From contig DIVR01000010.1 of NCBI GenBank assembly GCA_002428325.1, positions 1 to 64,000 of the forward strand: 64,000 nucleotides of DNA. The letters run 5' to 3'. The notes under the pieces are model-generated. The model did no database searches and was not told the origin of the DNA. It worked only from the letters and a program-made list of their open reading frames with translations. This document shows positions 46,801 to 54,901 of this stretch, in pieces (within the stretch, counting starts at the first letter, position 1; every line of letters starts with the position of its first letter). Origin of the DNA: a bacterium UBP4_UBA6127 (GTDB taxonomy: Bacteria; UBP4; UBA4092). Made by a program: the position numbers and the translations under genes.

Positions 46801-47353
46801 TTTCTGAAAGCATGCCTGCTTTTTGATAGGCTTTTTGTTCTTCTCCAAGAAAGAGTAATCGGGGGACTTCTCCCTGCATACAAGCAGTCAGGCAGATTAA
46901 ATCTTCATTGTATTTTTGCAGGAGTTCCCAGTCAATCCGTGGCTTGTAATAAAACCCTTCCAAGTAGGAGAGGCTGGAGAGTTTGATCAGGTTCTTATAT
47001 CCCTTTTCGCTTTTAGCCAAAAGGATCAAATGGTAATTTCTTTCCTTCACGGGGTCATCAGGCCCTGCCTTGGTATCAAATCGGCTATTGGGGGCCACAT
47101 ACATTTCTGAACCAATGATGGGTTTGATTCCTTCCTTTTTACAGGCATGGTAAAACTCCATGGCTCCGAAAAGGTTCCCGTGGTCGGTTATAGCCAAAGC
47201 TGGCATCCCATAAGATTTGGCCCGTTTTACTACATCTTTGATTCGGCAGGCTCCATCCAGCAGACTATACTGGGAATGGAGATGAAGATGTATAAAATCT
47301 GCGGGGGGGATATCGGGTGTTTCTTTATTTGAATTAATTGTTTTTTCTGCCAT
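43832..47353 (-). CDS. dnaE: DNA polymerase III subunit alpha (DnaE)
   Basis: A 1173-residue replicative polymerase. An N-terminal PHP domain begins at about residue 20 (FIHLHLHSQYSLLDGA). The catalytic aspartates are in PDIDVDFCY near residue 420, preceded by GPGRGSAAGSLVAYSLGI. An HhH region and an OB domain (INLAGVIVDRKIKKT) lie in the last 250 residues. This is a DnaE1-type enzyme and lacks the PolC exonuclease insertion. The ATG has an AGGA site 13 bases upstream. Confidence 0.97.
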   Translation of the reverse strand: MAEKTINSNKETPDIPPADFIHLHLHSQYSLLDGACRIKDVVKRAKSYGMPALAITDHGNLFGAMEFYHACKKEGIKPIIGSEMYVAPNSRFDTKAGPDDPVKERNYHLILLAKSEKGYKNLIKLSSLSYLEGFYYKPRIDWELLQKYNEDLICLTACMQGEVPRLLFLGEEQKAYQKAGMLSEIFGKGNFFLELQENGYDEQKIINRHLIALSKRMDLPLIATNDCHYLGKEDATTHDILLCVQTGKTVEDTNRLRFATQEFYFKSPDDMKRSFMDIPEALSNTLAVADKCNIELNYDNYQLPNYDVPEGYTLDSYLEELAWQGLRERYIEITPVLEQRLRYELDVIQKMGFPGYFLIVWDFIHYSRQHGIPVGPGRGSAAGSLVAYSLGITQIDPLKYGLIFERFLNPSRISMPDIDVDFCYVRRGEVIDYVTQKYGKDNVCQIITFGTMAAKNAIRDVGRAMKIPLPEVDKIAKMVPATPGMTIHKALEESSDLKKEYDKNEQVRSLLDVARSVEGFPRHASTHAAGVVISPGPLTDYVPLYKPAGSEDVTTQFEMGTVADEIKLLKIDFLGLRTLTVVYDAAKLIKKRYGITLDLHNLPLDDPAVYELLTQAETDGVFQLESSGMRDLLRRLAPSNFEDISAVIALYRPGPLGSGMIDDFIKRRHGKIKLEFMHDSLSEILRNTYGVIVYQEQVMQIASTLSSFTMAEADKLRKAMGKKNPEVMAKMEAQFIEGAEKNSVDPKKAKEIWDLIVKFAGYGFNKSHTVAYALVAFQTAYIKAHYPVEFMASLLTSEMGNQDKMVNYIKSCRKMGLKVLPPDINESERSFTVINKETIRFGLGAVKNVGEAAIQLILDERNQSRFESLFNLCQRVDTGKVNSKVIESLIKCGAFDSMGTKRSQMLQVLPAALEQGSIYQKDQQQGQISFFDSFETAEDKKVVELSYPDIPEFTDHDLLKFEKELLGFYVSGHPLMQYEAVIEHYTDATAQDIYSHSEQYIGKTINLAGVIVDRKIKKTKKGTDMGIIQLEDFTGVADLRAFSGTLEEYGTVLQKDKLVQIEGKVDSYNDNVSITIQSAFPIEEAIERLTSSFHVKIPLLGGNEQLLKDIQKILHQHRGTLQTYLEFFRPGENEDQFIQIKTDFENSVAYDTVLVAEIEELSGKDTAWFSNKG

Positions 47354-47715
47354 ATTTATCTGGGTTCCTGGTTTATTTCGTCCATTTTATAGAAATATTT
47401 TACACATAAATGATATAGAGGGTGGGGTATTGTTTTTTTGATGTTATAAAAATTATCCCTCAAAAGAAGGCTAATTATATCAAATTTGGTGAATTCGGTT
47501 TTGCTTTCAAATAAATTCCCAGGATAAAACAATCTTTTGTTCGCCCCTTTGAGAAATACAATATTATTTACTCATAGAGAAATTCAAACATAAGTATGGC
47601 TCTGAATCAGGGGGAGCTTGCCAAAATATTACCTTGACAAGAAATCAGAGGTCCCATTAACATGGAATTCCTTTAGCACTTGATACATCATGACAATTTT
47701 AGAGAAGGATAGGCC
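47354..47715. other. Intergenic region before the small TPR gene
   Basis: AT-rich stretch between divergent genes. It holds the candidate promoter listed at 47634-47663. I see no other gene or hairpin of note. Confidence 0.45.
47634..47663 (+). promoter_or_regulatory. Candidate promoter of the small TPR gene
   Basis: A perfect -35 TTGACA (47634-47639) is followed after 18 bases by TAACAT (47658-47663), a 4 of 6 match to the -10 consensus. The gene begins 53 bases downstream. Prediction by eye only. Confidence 0.35.
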
Positions 47716-47985
47716 ATGGGTGTCGCTAAGAAAAACAATATTGAACTGTTAATTATGGGAATGCAGCGAATGGGTGAATCCCAGTTGAAAGAAGCCAGAG
47801 ATAATAAAATTCGACAAGCCTTGGAGTTGATTGATAAGGCTTTAAATCTGGATCCCTATAATGCAGATGCCTGGTATCAAAAGGGAATCTGCCTTCAGCA
47901 GCTGGGCCAGAAGGATCAAGCGAAAGAATGTTTCCAGAACGCTGAGAAATATAAGCTTCAAATGACTTTTAATTTTATGGAATAG
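47716..47985 (+). CDS. Small single-TPR protein
   Basis: An 89-residue cytoplasmic protein. Residues about 30-75 hold one to one-and-a-half tetratricopeptide repeats (RQALELIDKALNLDPYNADAWYQKG; LQQLGQKDQAKECFQNA). The ribosome site AAGGATAGG precedes the ATG. Nothing else about its role can be read. It is monocistronic, between dnaE (divergent) and the stress cluster. Confidence 0.7.
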   Translation: MGVAKKNNIELLIMGMQRMGESQLKEARDNKIRQALELIDKALNLDPYNADAWYQKGICLQQLGQKDQAKECFQNAEKYKLQMTFNFME

Positions 47986-48621
47986 TTCTTTTTGGGGTAA
48001 CCTTTCCCTCCTTTTAATGATTTTTAAAGTATTCTTCCAGTGCTATTCAATTATTTTGAGTTTTATCCTCGTTAGAATATCTTACAGAATTTTCTCATCC
48101 AGATTCTTTAACAAAACTCATCTGCTGTTCGGATGGATATATTCTTATCTATAATCTTGAATAATATAAAGTTAGGGTAAGGTTATCGGTAAGATTTCAG
48201 CCAACTGTCTTCATTTGTTGGAGGAGGGGGGGGCTGAAAAGGATTCCTGAGAATACAGCTCTATTTGTTAACAGACCTTAGAAATAATTAACAGATACTT
48301 ATTGGAGGTTAAGCTCAAAGTATCTTTATTCTCATAATGAGGGTTTATGCCTTGGGTCTTTGGAAATAAGAAAAAATAGCGAAAACTGAGAATATTGAAA
48401 TTAAAGATGTTACCTTTTTGACAGCTGTCAAAAGAAGTGGATTCTGTATGGCTCAAGGATTACTTTATGGATAGAAACATAAAGAACTATTCTTGAAAAA
48501 GGTTAGAATATGAATGGGTATTTCCATTCATAATGGATTACAATGAGAAGGGGAGATTCAAGGGATACCAGCTTGGAGATATTCTGGATCCGCGGGTCTT
48601 TATATACAACTCAAGGTTTTA
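47986..48621. other. 636-base intergenic region without a clear gene
   Basis: AT-rich. The 62-codon reading frame at 48268-48456 on the minus strand lacks a ribosome site and protein-like composition and is probably spurious. A run of G residues sits near 48224-48230. I see no terminator with a clear stem. Confidence 0.4.
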
Positions 48622-49194
48622 TCAAAGGATTGAGAATCTAACTCTAATCCAGTAGTCCAATTCGGGGACATAAATATCTTTAATGTCTTTATTTTTCACC
48701 TGAGCGGGGACTAATAAATTAAATCGCCGTCTGGGAATATAGGAAAAACTAAAACCCAATCCAAAATAGGAAGGAATATCCAGATGGATTAATCCTCCTT
48801 TTTTAGCTTGTAACTGGCTGATGGAAATATCCAGAATATCCTCAACCTGATGGGGTGGAAAGTACGCTTGTCCCCCATAAGTATCAAACCAATCAAAGTT
48901 GTCAGGGTCAAAACCTAATTCCCGATAATTAGACAATTCACTTAACTCCCGTTCAAAAATTTTCTTCTCAGATTCTTCTAAAGCTTCATCATACAGCTTA
49001 CGTAATCCTTCATCACAGAGAATTTCATAAGCTTCCTGTATCTCTCCAAGGTTATTATCACTGGAGGGGATTTCTTTGCTCGCGGGGTGAGTCTTCCGAT
49101 TTTTTAACCGACGATAAGCCGTTTTGATTTCCTTATCATTTGCGGATCGGGATATTCCCAGCGTTTTATAATAATCTTTCAGTTTAGATGACAT
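48622..49194 (-). CDS. J-domain protein with HPA in place of HPD
   Basis: About 190 residues from the ATG at 49194 (an ATG at 49233 adds 13 residues; neither has a good ribosome site). The N-terminal 70 residues follow a J-domain: LKDYYKTLGISRSANDKEIKTAYRRLK then KTHPASKE. The HPD loop that activates DnaK reads HPA here. There is no Gly/Phe or zinc region. The C-terminal half is unique and beta-rich. It is 63 bases downstream of htrA in the dnaK stress cluster, so a specialised or non-stimulating co-chaperone is likely. Confidence 0.75.
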   Translation of the reverse strand: MSSKLKDYYKTLGISRSANDKEIKTAYRRLKNRKTHPASKEIPSSDNNLGEIQEAYEILCDEGLRKLYDEALEESEKKIFERELSELSNYRELGFDPDNFDWFDTYGGQAYFPPHQVEDILDISISQLQAKKGGLIHLDIPSYFGLGFSFSYIPRRRFNLLVPAQVKNKDIKDIYVPELDYWIRVRFSIL

Positions 49195-49256
49195 AGTTAA
49201 AAGGAATCGGCTAAGAATATTCCGAATAAACATTCAGGCCGTCATATTAAATTATT

Positions 49257-50738
49257 CTATTCTGCTAAAAAAGATATATAAATTATATATCCTTCTCGGT
49301 ATATTCTCAGGTATATCTTATCACCTTTTTTCAATCGGGATATAACTTTTTCATAAGCCTGGAGGTTTGAAATCGTTATATCATTGATTTCTAAAATGAT
49401 ATCTCCTGGTTGTATTCCTGCGCTGTCACTGATACTGCCGGGGACAACTTCATTGACCCATACTCCAGTAACTTTATCCAATCCAGACCGTCTGGCCATT
49501 TGAGGGGTTACATTCTGGATAGCTAAACCCAGAGAGACTTTCTCGGTACTGGTTAATTGGGAAGTATCTTTGGGCATCTCGCCGATGGTGACTTTGATAT
49601 TTAGGGGTTTTTTCGCTCGCAGCACTCCCACTGAGACTGATTTATTGATTTTAGTAGAGCTGACCAATTGCCGGAGCTGTTCAGTCCTGAGGATTTTTTT
49701 ACCATTGAATTCGGTAACAATATCATCAATCTGGATACCGGCTTTATCCGCAGGGCTGCCTTTGATCACCATGGTGATTCTGACTCCGTTGGATACTCCA
49801 AACTTAGTTGCCAAGTCAGGTGATAATTCCTGCAATCCGACTCCCAGCCAACCGCGGACTACTTTTCCTTTAGTTTTCAATTCATCAAAGACTGTTTTTG
49901 CCAGATTGGAAGGAATAGCAAAACCTATTCCGATATTAGAACCTGTTTTGGTAGCAATAACCGTATTGATACCAATAACTTCCCCTTTTAAATTAACCAG
50001 GGGGCCTCCGCTGTTTCCCGGATTGATAGCCGCATCGGTCTGGATGAAATCTTCGTATTCAGTGACGCCGACATGGCGGCCCAAAGCGCTGATAATGCCA
50101 TGGCTGACACTCTCTGAATACCCATAGGGATTACCAATCGCTAATACCCAGTCGCCCACTTTGACATCTTCAGAATCTCCTAATGAGGCAACCGGGAATT
50201 TTCGTTTTGCATTTATTTTCAATAAAGCTAAATCTGTTTTTGGGTCAAGGCCGACAATTTCTGCCCGATATTCATTCCCATCATAGAACTTGATATTAAT
50301 GATATCGGCTTGTTCCACGACATGATTATTGGTAAGAACATAACCTCGTTCATCCACAACGACACCTGAACCCAAGTTGGTAACGGTATAATCCGGTCGA
50401 GGATTCCCAAAGAAAAAATGAAACATATCAAAGTCAAAAAAGTTGCCAATGCCCTTGTCTTTAGGGGAAAACCTGCCTTCAGGACCTTTCATTTTCTGTT
50501 CAGTATAAACATTAACCACAGCCGGTTTAATAACTTCCACTACGGGAGCAAAGGAAGGGATGGTTGTTCCCGGCGGATATATAATCTGAGTCTTTGTATG
50601 GTTAGCAGCCTGATTTCTGGAAGCTGCCCAATAGACTAAAGCTCCCCCCATTAAACCGCCTAATACTAACAGTATCAATACTAATAACAGGGTTTGCACA
50701 CTTCCCGTTTTTCGGGGGGACGAAAACTTATATTTCAT
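49257..50738 (-). CDS. DegP/HtrA-type serine protease, membrane-anchored, two PDZ domains
   Basis: A 493-residue periplasmic quality-control protease. Start ATG 50738 has GGGAG; the ATG 12 bases upstream overlaps dnaJ. An N-terminal anchor covers about residues 15-38. Catalytic triad: His139 (TNNHVV), Asp169 (KTDLALLKI), Ser243 (GNSGGPL). Two PDZ domains follow, about 285-375 and 400-485. A Phe/Asp-rich loop FFDFDMFHFFFGNP precedes the protease core, as in many HtrA proteins. It is co-transcribed with dnaJ and the J-domain protein, which fits an envelope stress role. Confidence 0.94.
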   Translation of the reverse strand: MKYKFSSPRKTGSVQTLLLVLILLVLGGLMGGALVYWAASRNQAANHTKTQIIYPPGTTIPSFAPVVEVIKPAVVNVYTEQKMKGPEGRFSPKDKGIGNFFDFDMFHFFFGNPRPDYTVTNLGSGVVVDERGYVLTNNHVVEQADIINIKFYDGNEYRAEIVGLDPKTDLALLKINAKRKFPVASLGDSEDVKVGDWVLAIGNPYGYSESVSHGIISALGRHVGVTEYEDFIQTDAAINPGNSGGPLVNLKGEVIGINTVIATKTGSNIGIGFAIPSNLAKTVFDELKTKGKVVRGWLGVGLQELSPDLATKFGVSNGVRITMVIKGSPADKAGIQIDDIVTEFNGKKILRTEQLRQLVSSTKINKSVSVGVLRAKKPLNIKVTIGEMPKDTSQLTSTEKVSLGLAIQNVTPQMARRSGLDKVTGVWVNEVVPGSISDSAGIQPGDIILEINDITISNLQAYEKVISRLKKGDKIYLRIYREGYIIYISFLAE

Positions 50739-50749
50739 GGTAACTCCCA

Positions 50750-51838
50750 TTATTCATGATTCAGTGATTCTTCAATTTCCTTGACTAACCTTTTTTGAGA
50801 CTCTGTTAAATTTCTGGGTATAATGACTTTTATTCTAACAAACTGGTCCCCTTTTTCCAAACCCTTCAGGGAGGGTAACCCTTGCCCCTTGAGGCGTAAC
50901 TGGGCTCCTGGCTGTGTGCCAGGAGGGATTTTCATGCGGACTTTTCCCTTGAGGGTAGGAACTTCTATTTCAGTTCCAGTCATAGCCTGAAAAGCATTAA
51001 TGGCCGCATCCACAAAAATATCTTTCCCTTTTCGTTGAAAAATACTATCCTGTTGAACTTGAAAGATGACATAAAGGTCTCCCGGCGGCATGGATCCCAT
51101 ACCTGGGTGTCCTTCGCCTTTGATTCGTATTCGGGTTCCTGTATCTGTGCCTTCGGGGATTTTAATTCTCAAGGTTCGGGTGGTTTGAATGGTTCCGTCT
51201 CCATGGCATTGATGGCAGGGATGGGTAATGATATGGCCCTTCCCTCTGCACCTGGGGCAGGGTCGGCTGATGGCAAATCCCCCCTGACCGAATTGAACGG
51301 TGCCAATCCCCCTGCAATCAGGACAGCGTTCGGGAGAATAACCAGGCTCGGACCCGGTTCCATGGCAGGCTCCACAGGAACTTGTCCGGGGGAGGGATAA
51401 TGAGATTGACCCTCCATGGACTGCTTTATCAAACGGAATCTCCACTTCAATTTCCTGGTTCTCACCCTTATGGGAAGTTCGCCTTCTAGAACCTCCTCGA
51501 GGCATTTCATTGCCAAACATGGAACTGAAAAGGTCGCCTAAATTTCCAAACTCAAAATCCGATGCCCCATGCATTCCATTTCCGGGTTGTTGCCAGGGAC
51601 CTTCCTGGAAATTATAGGGTCCGCCCTTTCTCAGCTGGTCATATTGCGACTTCTTGGCAGCGTTTCCCAAAATTTCATAGGCTTCACTTATTTCCTTGAA
51701 TTTGGATTCTGTTTTCTGATTACCGGGATTTGTATCCGGATGATACCGTTTTGCCAATTTTCGGAAGGCTGCTTTGATCTCTTTATCTGTTGCCGTATCA
51801 CTGAGTCCCAATATGGCATAGTAATCTTTTGCTACCAT
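50750..51838 (-). CDS. dnaJ: Chaperone DnaJ
   Basis: A 362-residue class I J-protein. ATG 51838 has GAGGAG and gives MVAKDYYAILGL; the upstream in-frame ATG at 51856 is less likely. J-domain residues 1-70 with the HPD of RYHPDTNPGN, a Gly-rich segment, four zinc repeats (CGACHGTG, CPDCRGIG, CPRCRGKG, CHQCHGDG) near 130-200, and the C-terminal substrate-binding domain ending ESLNHE. It activates DnaK and holds unfolded chains. Gene order hsp20, dnaK, dnaJ, htrA supports a stress operon, although a terminator lies between dnaK and dnaJ. Confidence 0.97.
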   Translation of the reverse strand: MVAKDYYAILGLSDTATDKEIKAAFRKLAKRYHPDTNPGNQKTESKFKEISEAYEILGNAAKKSQYDQLRKGGPYNFQEGPWQQPGNGMHGASDFEFGNLGDLFSSMFGNEMPRGGSRRRTSHKGENQEIEVEIPFDKAVHGGSISLSLPRTSSCGACHGTGSEPGYSPERCPDCRGIGTVQFGQGGFAISRPCPRCRGKGHIITHPCHQCHGDGTIQTTRTLRIKIPEGTDTGTRIRIKGEGHPGMGSMPPGDLYVIFQVQQDSIFQRKGKDIFVDAAINAFQAMTGTEIEVPTLKGKVRMKIPPGTQPGAQLRLKGQGLPSLKGLEKGDQFVRIKVIIPRNLTESQKRLVKEIEESLNHE

Positions 51839-51912
51839 AAATAGTTCTCCTCTCAAGACTCATATGACTTAAAAAACTTAAGTAATTAGTATTAACTTAT
51901 TCTATAAGATGT

Positions 51913-51950
51913 GAAAAAGGCAAGAGCCAGTTTGGAACCGACCCTTGCCT
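51913..51950 (-). terminator. Terminator after dnaK
   Basis: Stem AGGCAAG (51918-51924) / CTTGCCT (51944-51950), followed on the minus strand by five T residues, 24 bases after the dnaK stop. It would separate dnaK from the dnaJ-htrA unit or attenuate it. Confidence 0.78.
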
Positions 51951-51973
51951 GTTGTCATCAGATGGTAACCGGG

Positions 51974-53887
51974 TTATTTGTTTTTATCGTCATCTACGAC
52001 TTCATAATCCGCATCGACTGTATCTGCTCCACCTTTATCAGAAGGGGTGTCGCTGGGACCTGCTTCCTGTGGGGCCGGGCCTTGTGAAGCTGTCTGCTGG
52101 TACATCTTCTGAGAAATGCTGTGCCACTGCTGATTATATTGTTCGATGGCCGATTTTAAAGTGGCTGCGTCATTGGAATTCATGGCTTCTTTTAATTTAG
52201 CCATGGCGGATTCCAGTGTGGATTTATCTGCAGCATCCAGTTTATCACCCAGCTCTTTCATGGTTTTTTCACTGGTATAAATCAGATTATCTGCCTGATT
52301 CTTCGCCTCGACAAATTCTTTGCGGGCCTGGTCTTCTTTGGAATGCTCATCCGCATCCTTGACCATGTTTTTAATTTCGCTGTCAGACAATCCACTGGAA
52401 GCGGTAATAGTGATTTTCTGTTCTTTACCGGTGGCTTTATCTTTAGCGGTAACATGCAGAATGCCATTAGCATCAATATCAAAAGTGACTTCAACCTGAG
52501 GAATGCCTCTGGGTGCCGGGGGGATCCCGTCCAGGATAAACCGGCCCAGAGACTTATTATCCCGGGCAAATGAACGTTCACCCTGAAGAACATGGATTTC
52601 TACCTGAGTCTGATTATCCGCTGCGGTACTGAATACTTCGCTCTTCCGGGAAGGAATCGTAGTGTTCCGCTCTATGAGTTTGGTCATGACATTGCCCAGG
52701 GTTTCAATTCCAAGGGATAAAGGTGTTACATCCAGCAGCAGGACATCCTTCACTTCACCTCTCAGGACGCCTCCCTGAATGGCCGCACCGATAGCCACGA
52801 CTTCATCCGGATTAACCCCTTTATGAGGGTCTTTGCCAAAAACTTTTTTGACCAGTTCCTGGACTGCCGGCATACGAGTCATACCGCCTACCAGGACCAC
52901 TTCATCAATCTCCGATGCCTGAAGTCCGGCATCTGCCATAGCGGCTTCGACCGGTCCCCGGGTTCTTTCCACCAGATTTTCACAAATCTGTTCCAGCTTA
53001 GAACGGGTCAGAGTCAGATTTAAGTGTTTGGGTCCGCTGGAATCTGCCGTAATAAACGGGAGATTGATTTCTGTTTGCAGACTGTTGGATAATTCAATTT
53101 TGGCTTTTTCAGCTGCTTCTTTGAGCCGTTGAAGGGCCATTCGATCCATTCGAAGGTCAATGCCTTCCTGTTTTTTGAATTCATCGGCAATCCAGTCCAT
53201 GATCTCCTGGTCAAAATCATCACCGCCTAAATGAGTGTCCCCATTGGTGGATTTGACTTCAAAGACACCTTCGCCCAGTTCAAGGATGGAGATATCAAAG
53301 GTCCCACCCCCAAGGTCATAAACAGCTATTTTCTCGTTTTTCTTTTTATCGAGGCCATACGCCAGTGAGGCGGCTGTCGGCTCATTAATGATTCGCAGAA
53401 CATTTAATCCGGCAATCTTTCCCGCATCCTTGGTGGCTTGTCTCTGGCTGTCATTGAAATAAGCTGGAACGGTAACTACCGCATCCGTTACTGTTTCTCC
53501 AAGGTAATCTTCAGCTGTCTGTTTCATCTTTTGAAGAATCATGGCTGAGATTTCCGGTGGGGGATATTCTTTCCCCTCGATGGAAACACGGGCATCTCCG
53601 TTAGAGGCTTCTGTGATTTTGTAAGGAACCAGTTTGATTTCCTGATTGACTTCCTGGTACCGTCTTCCCATAAAACGCTTTATGGAATAGATGGTATTAT
53701 TTGGATTCGTGATGGCCTGTCGTTTGGCAACGGTCCCAACCAGCCGTTCATTATTCTTGGTGAATGCCACAACTGAGGGGGTTGTCCGACCGCCTTCTGA
53801 ATTAGGGATAACAACCGGTTGACCGCCTTCCATGACGGCTACGCAAGAGTTGGTTGTTCCCAAATCTATACCAATTACCTTTGACAT
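51974..53887 (-). CDS. dnaK: Molecular chaperone DnaK (Hsp70)
   Basis: A 637-residue Hsp70. ATPase signatures are IGIDLGTTNSCVAV at the start, VPAYFNDSQRQATKDAG, IAVYDLGGGTFDISILE and LVGGMTRMPAVQ. The substrate-binding part shows LLLDVTPLSLGIETLG, and the acidic C-terminus ends YEVVDDDKNK. The ribosome site AAGGAG lies 11 bases before the ATG. It lies downstream of hsp20 with a large inverted repeat between. grpE and hrcA are not in this cluster. Confidence 0.98.
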   Translation of the reverse strand: MSKVIGIDLGTTNSCVAVMEGGQPVVIPNSEGGRTTPSVVAFTKNNERLVGTVAKRQAITNPNNTIYSIKRFMGRRYQEVNQEIKLVPYKITEASNGDARVSIEGKEYPPPEISAMILQKMKQTAEDYLGETVTDAVVTVPAYFNDSQRQATKDAGKIAGLNVLRIINEPTAASLAYGLDKKKNEKIAVYDLGGGTFDISILELGEGVFEVKSTNGDTHLGGDDFDQEIMDWIADEFKKQEGIDLRMDRMALQRLKEAAEKAKIELSNSLQTEINLPFITADSSGPKHLNLTLTRSKLEQICENLVERTRGPVEAAMADAGLQASEIDEVVLVGGMTRMPAVQELVKKVFGKDPHKGVNPDEVVAIGAAIQGGVLRGEVKDVLLLDVTPLSLGIETLGNVMTKLIERNTTIPSRKSEVFSTAADNQTQVEIHVLQGERSFARDNKSLGRFILDGIPPAPRGIPQVEVTFDIDANGILHVTAKDKATGKEQKITITASSGLSDSEIKNMVKDADEHSKEDQARKEFVEAKNQADNLIYTSEKTMKELGDKLDAADKSTLESAMAKLKEAMNSNDAATLKSAIEQYNQQWHSISQKMYQQTASQGPAPQEAGPSDTPSDKGGADTVDADYEVVDDDKNK

Positions 53888-53917
53888 TTAGTTATTCTCC
53901 TTTTCTATATTTTTCTG

Positions 53918-54000
53918 CTGTTGGCTGTCCGCTTTCAGCCATCAGAACCAGCGTATTGAAGATTTTCTTCTTTGGCTGGTGGCTGACGGCTGACAGCCAT
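53918..54000. repeat. Long inverted repeat between hsp20 and dnaK
   Basis: The left arm at 53918-53945 (CTGTTGGCTGTCCGC..., 28 bases) is an imperfect reverse complement of the right arm at 53976-54000 (CTGGTGGCTGACGGC...). The arms share GGCTG, ACAGCCA and TGGCTGA blocks. The pair could fold into an extended hairpin in the hsp20-dnaK transcript. Confidence 0.7.
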
Positions 54001-54015
54001 ACAAAAATTAGCTGG

Positions 54016-54462
54016 TTATTTCACTTCAACATCAATCACCTTGGTCTTGGCTTCTTCAGATTTAGGAAGGATAATCTTTAAAACTCCATCCTTGAAAGTG
54101 GCTTTAATCTGATCCGCTTTGACCCCTGCAGGTAAATTAAATGACCGGCTGAAAGAACCATAGAACCTTTCCAACCTGTGGAAATTTTCTTCTTCAACGG
54201 TTTTTTCCTGTCGTTTTTCACCTTGGATAGTCAGAATATTATCACTTACTGAAACCTTGATATCCTTCTGACTGACACCCGGGACTTCTGCATCAATCAC
54301 GATAGATTCCTTACTTTCGTGGATATCTACCACTGGAGCCCAGGAACCTTCGGTCACGGATTGAAGTTCAGATCCACGGGTAAAGGTTTCAAACAGACGG
54401 TTCATTTCTTCCTGCAGGTTTACGAAATCTCTGTAGGGGCTTGACCATTTAATCAGTGCCAT
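54016..54462 (-). CDS. Small heat-shock protein (Hsp20 / alpha-crystallin)
   Basis: A 148-residue chaperone with the alpha-crystallin domain at about residues 40-140. Visible landmarks are WAPVVDIHESKESIVIDAEVPGV, DIKVSVSDNILTIQGEK and the C-terminal GVLKIILPK. The start has a strong GGAGG. It holds unfolding proteins for DnaK, which is the next gene on the same strand 128 bases on, across the inverted repeat. There is no CIRCE element upstream that I can see. Confidence 0.95.
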   Translation of the reverse strand: MALIKWSSPYRDFVNLQEEMNRLFETFTRGSELQSVTEGSWAPVVDIHESKESIVIDAEVPGVSQKDIKVSVSDNILTIQGEKRQEKTVEEENFHRLERFYGSFSRSFNLPAGVKADQIKATFKDGVLKIILPKSEEAKTKVIDVEVK

Positions 54463-54711
54463 AATGATTTACCTCCGTTTTCTTGTTTATCTCTCATAGG
54501 GGGTTGAGCTCATTTCCCTTTTTTCTTTTCATATATATATCTTGCATTACTCATGCCAATTGTCGTTATTTTGAGAGGATTTTGGGTAAACCTTTTTGGG
54601 TGTATTTAACTATAATATTATCAATATTATATAAAATATTTTATTGCACGGGTAAGTGTATTGGCCGTTCATAAGATTTAATTTGGAATATCTTAACCGC
54701 TTCTTGCTATG

Positions 54712-54739
54712 TCAAAATGGCATAGTTATGCCAATTTGA
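54712..54739. promoter_or_regulatory. 28-bp operator-like palindrome upstream of hsp20
   Basis: Arms TCAAAATGGCATA (54712-54724) and TATGCCAATTTGA (54727-54739) match with one mismatch across 13 bases around a two-base spacer. The site lies about 250 bases upstream of hsp20 and 163 bases from the end of nnr. It resembles a dimeric transcription factor site. Which gene it controls is unknown. Confidence 0.5.
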
Positions 54740-54824
54740 AAGAGAGCTTTTGGTTTTAGTACAGCGTTTCTGTTTAGAGAAGAATAAAATACCCTAAATA
54801 ATGGGAAAATCTCCAAGAGAGAAG

Positions 54825-54867
54825 GGAGTTGTAACGGAGAGGGTTTGACCCTCTCCGTTACAACTCC
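54825..54867. repeat. Dispersed palindromic repeat, perfect 43-bp copy
   Basis: Two 20-base arms (54825-54844 and 54848-54867), perfectly complementary, flank the spacer TTG. The core reads GTAACGGAGAGGGT. A degenerate copy is at 27381-27408. It lies 35 bases downstream of nnr on the minus strand, where the hairpin could also affect 3' ends, but no T tract follows. Confidence 0.8.
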
Positions 54868-54901
54868 GATATAAAAGGGTCAAATAATAAGAAAATAGTT
54901 C

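Noticed and set aside
48268..48456. 62-codon minus-strand reading frame
   Set aside because: No ribosome site, and it lies in an AT-rich intergenic stretch with no visible domain.
54463..54900. CIRCE element upstream of hsp20
   Set aside because: No TTAGCACTC-N9-GAGTGCTAA could be found; only the unrelated palindrome at 54712.
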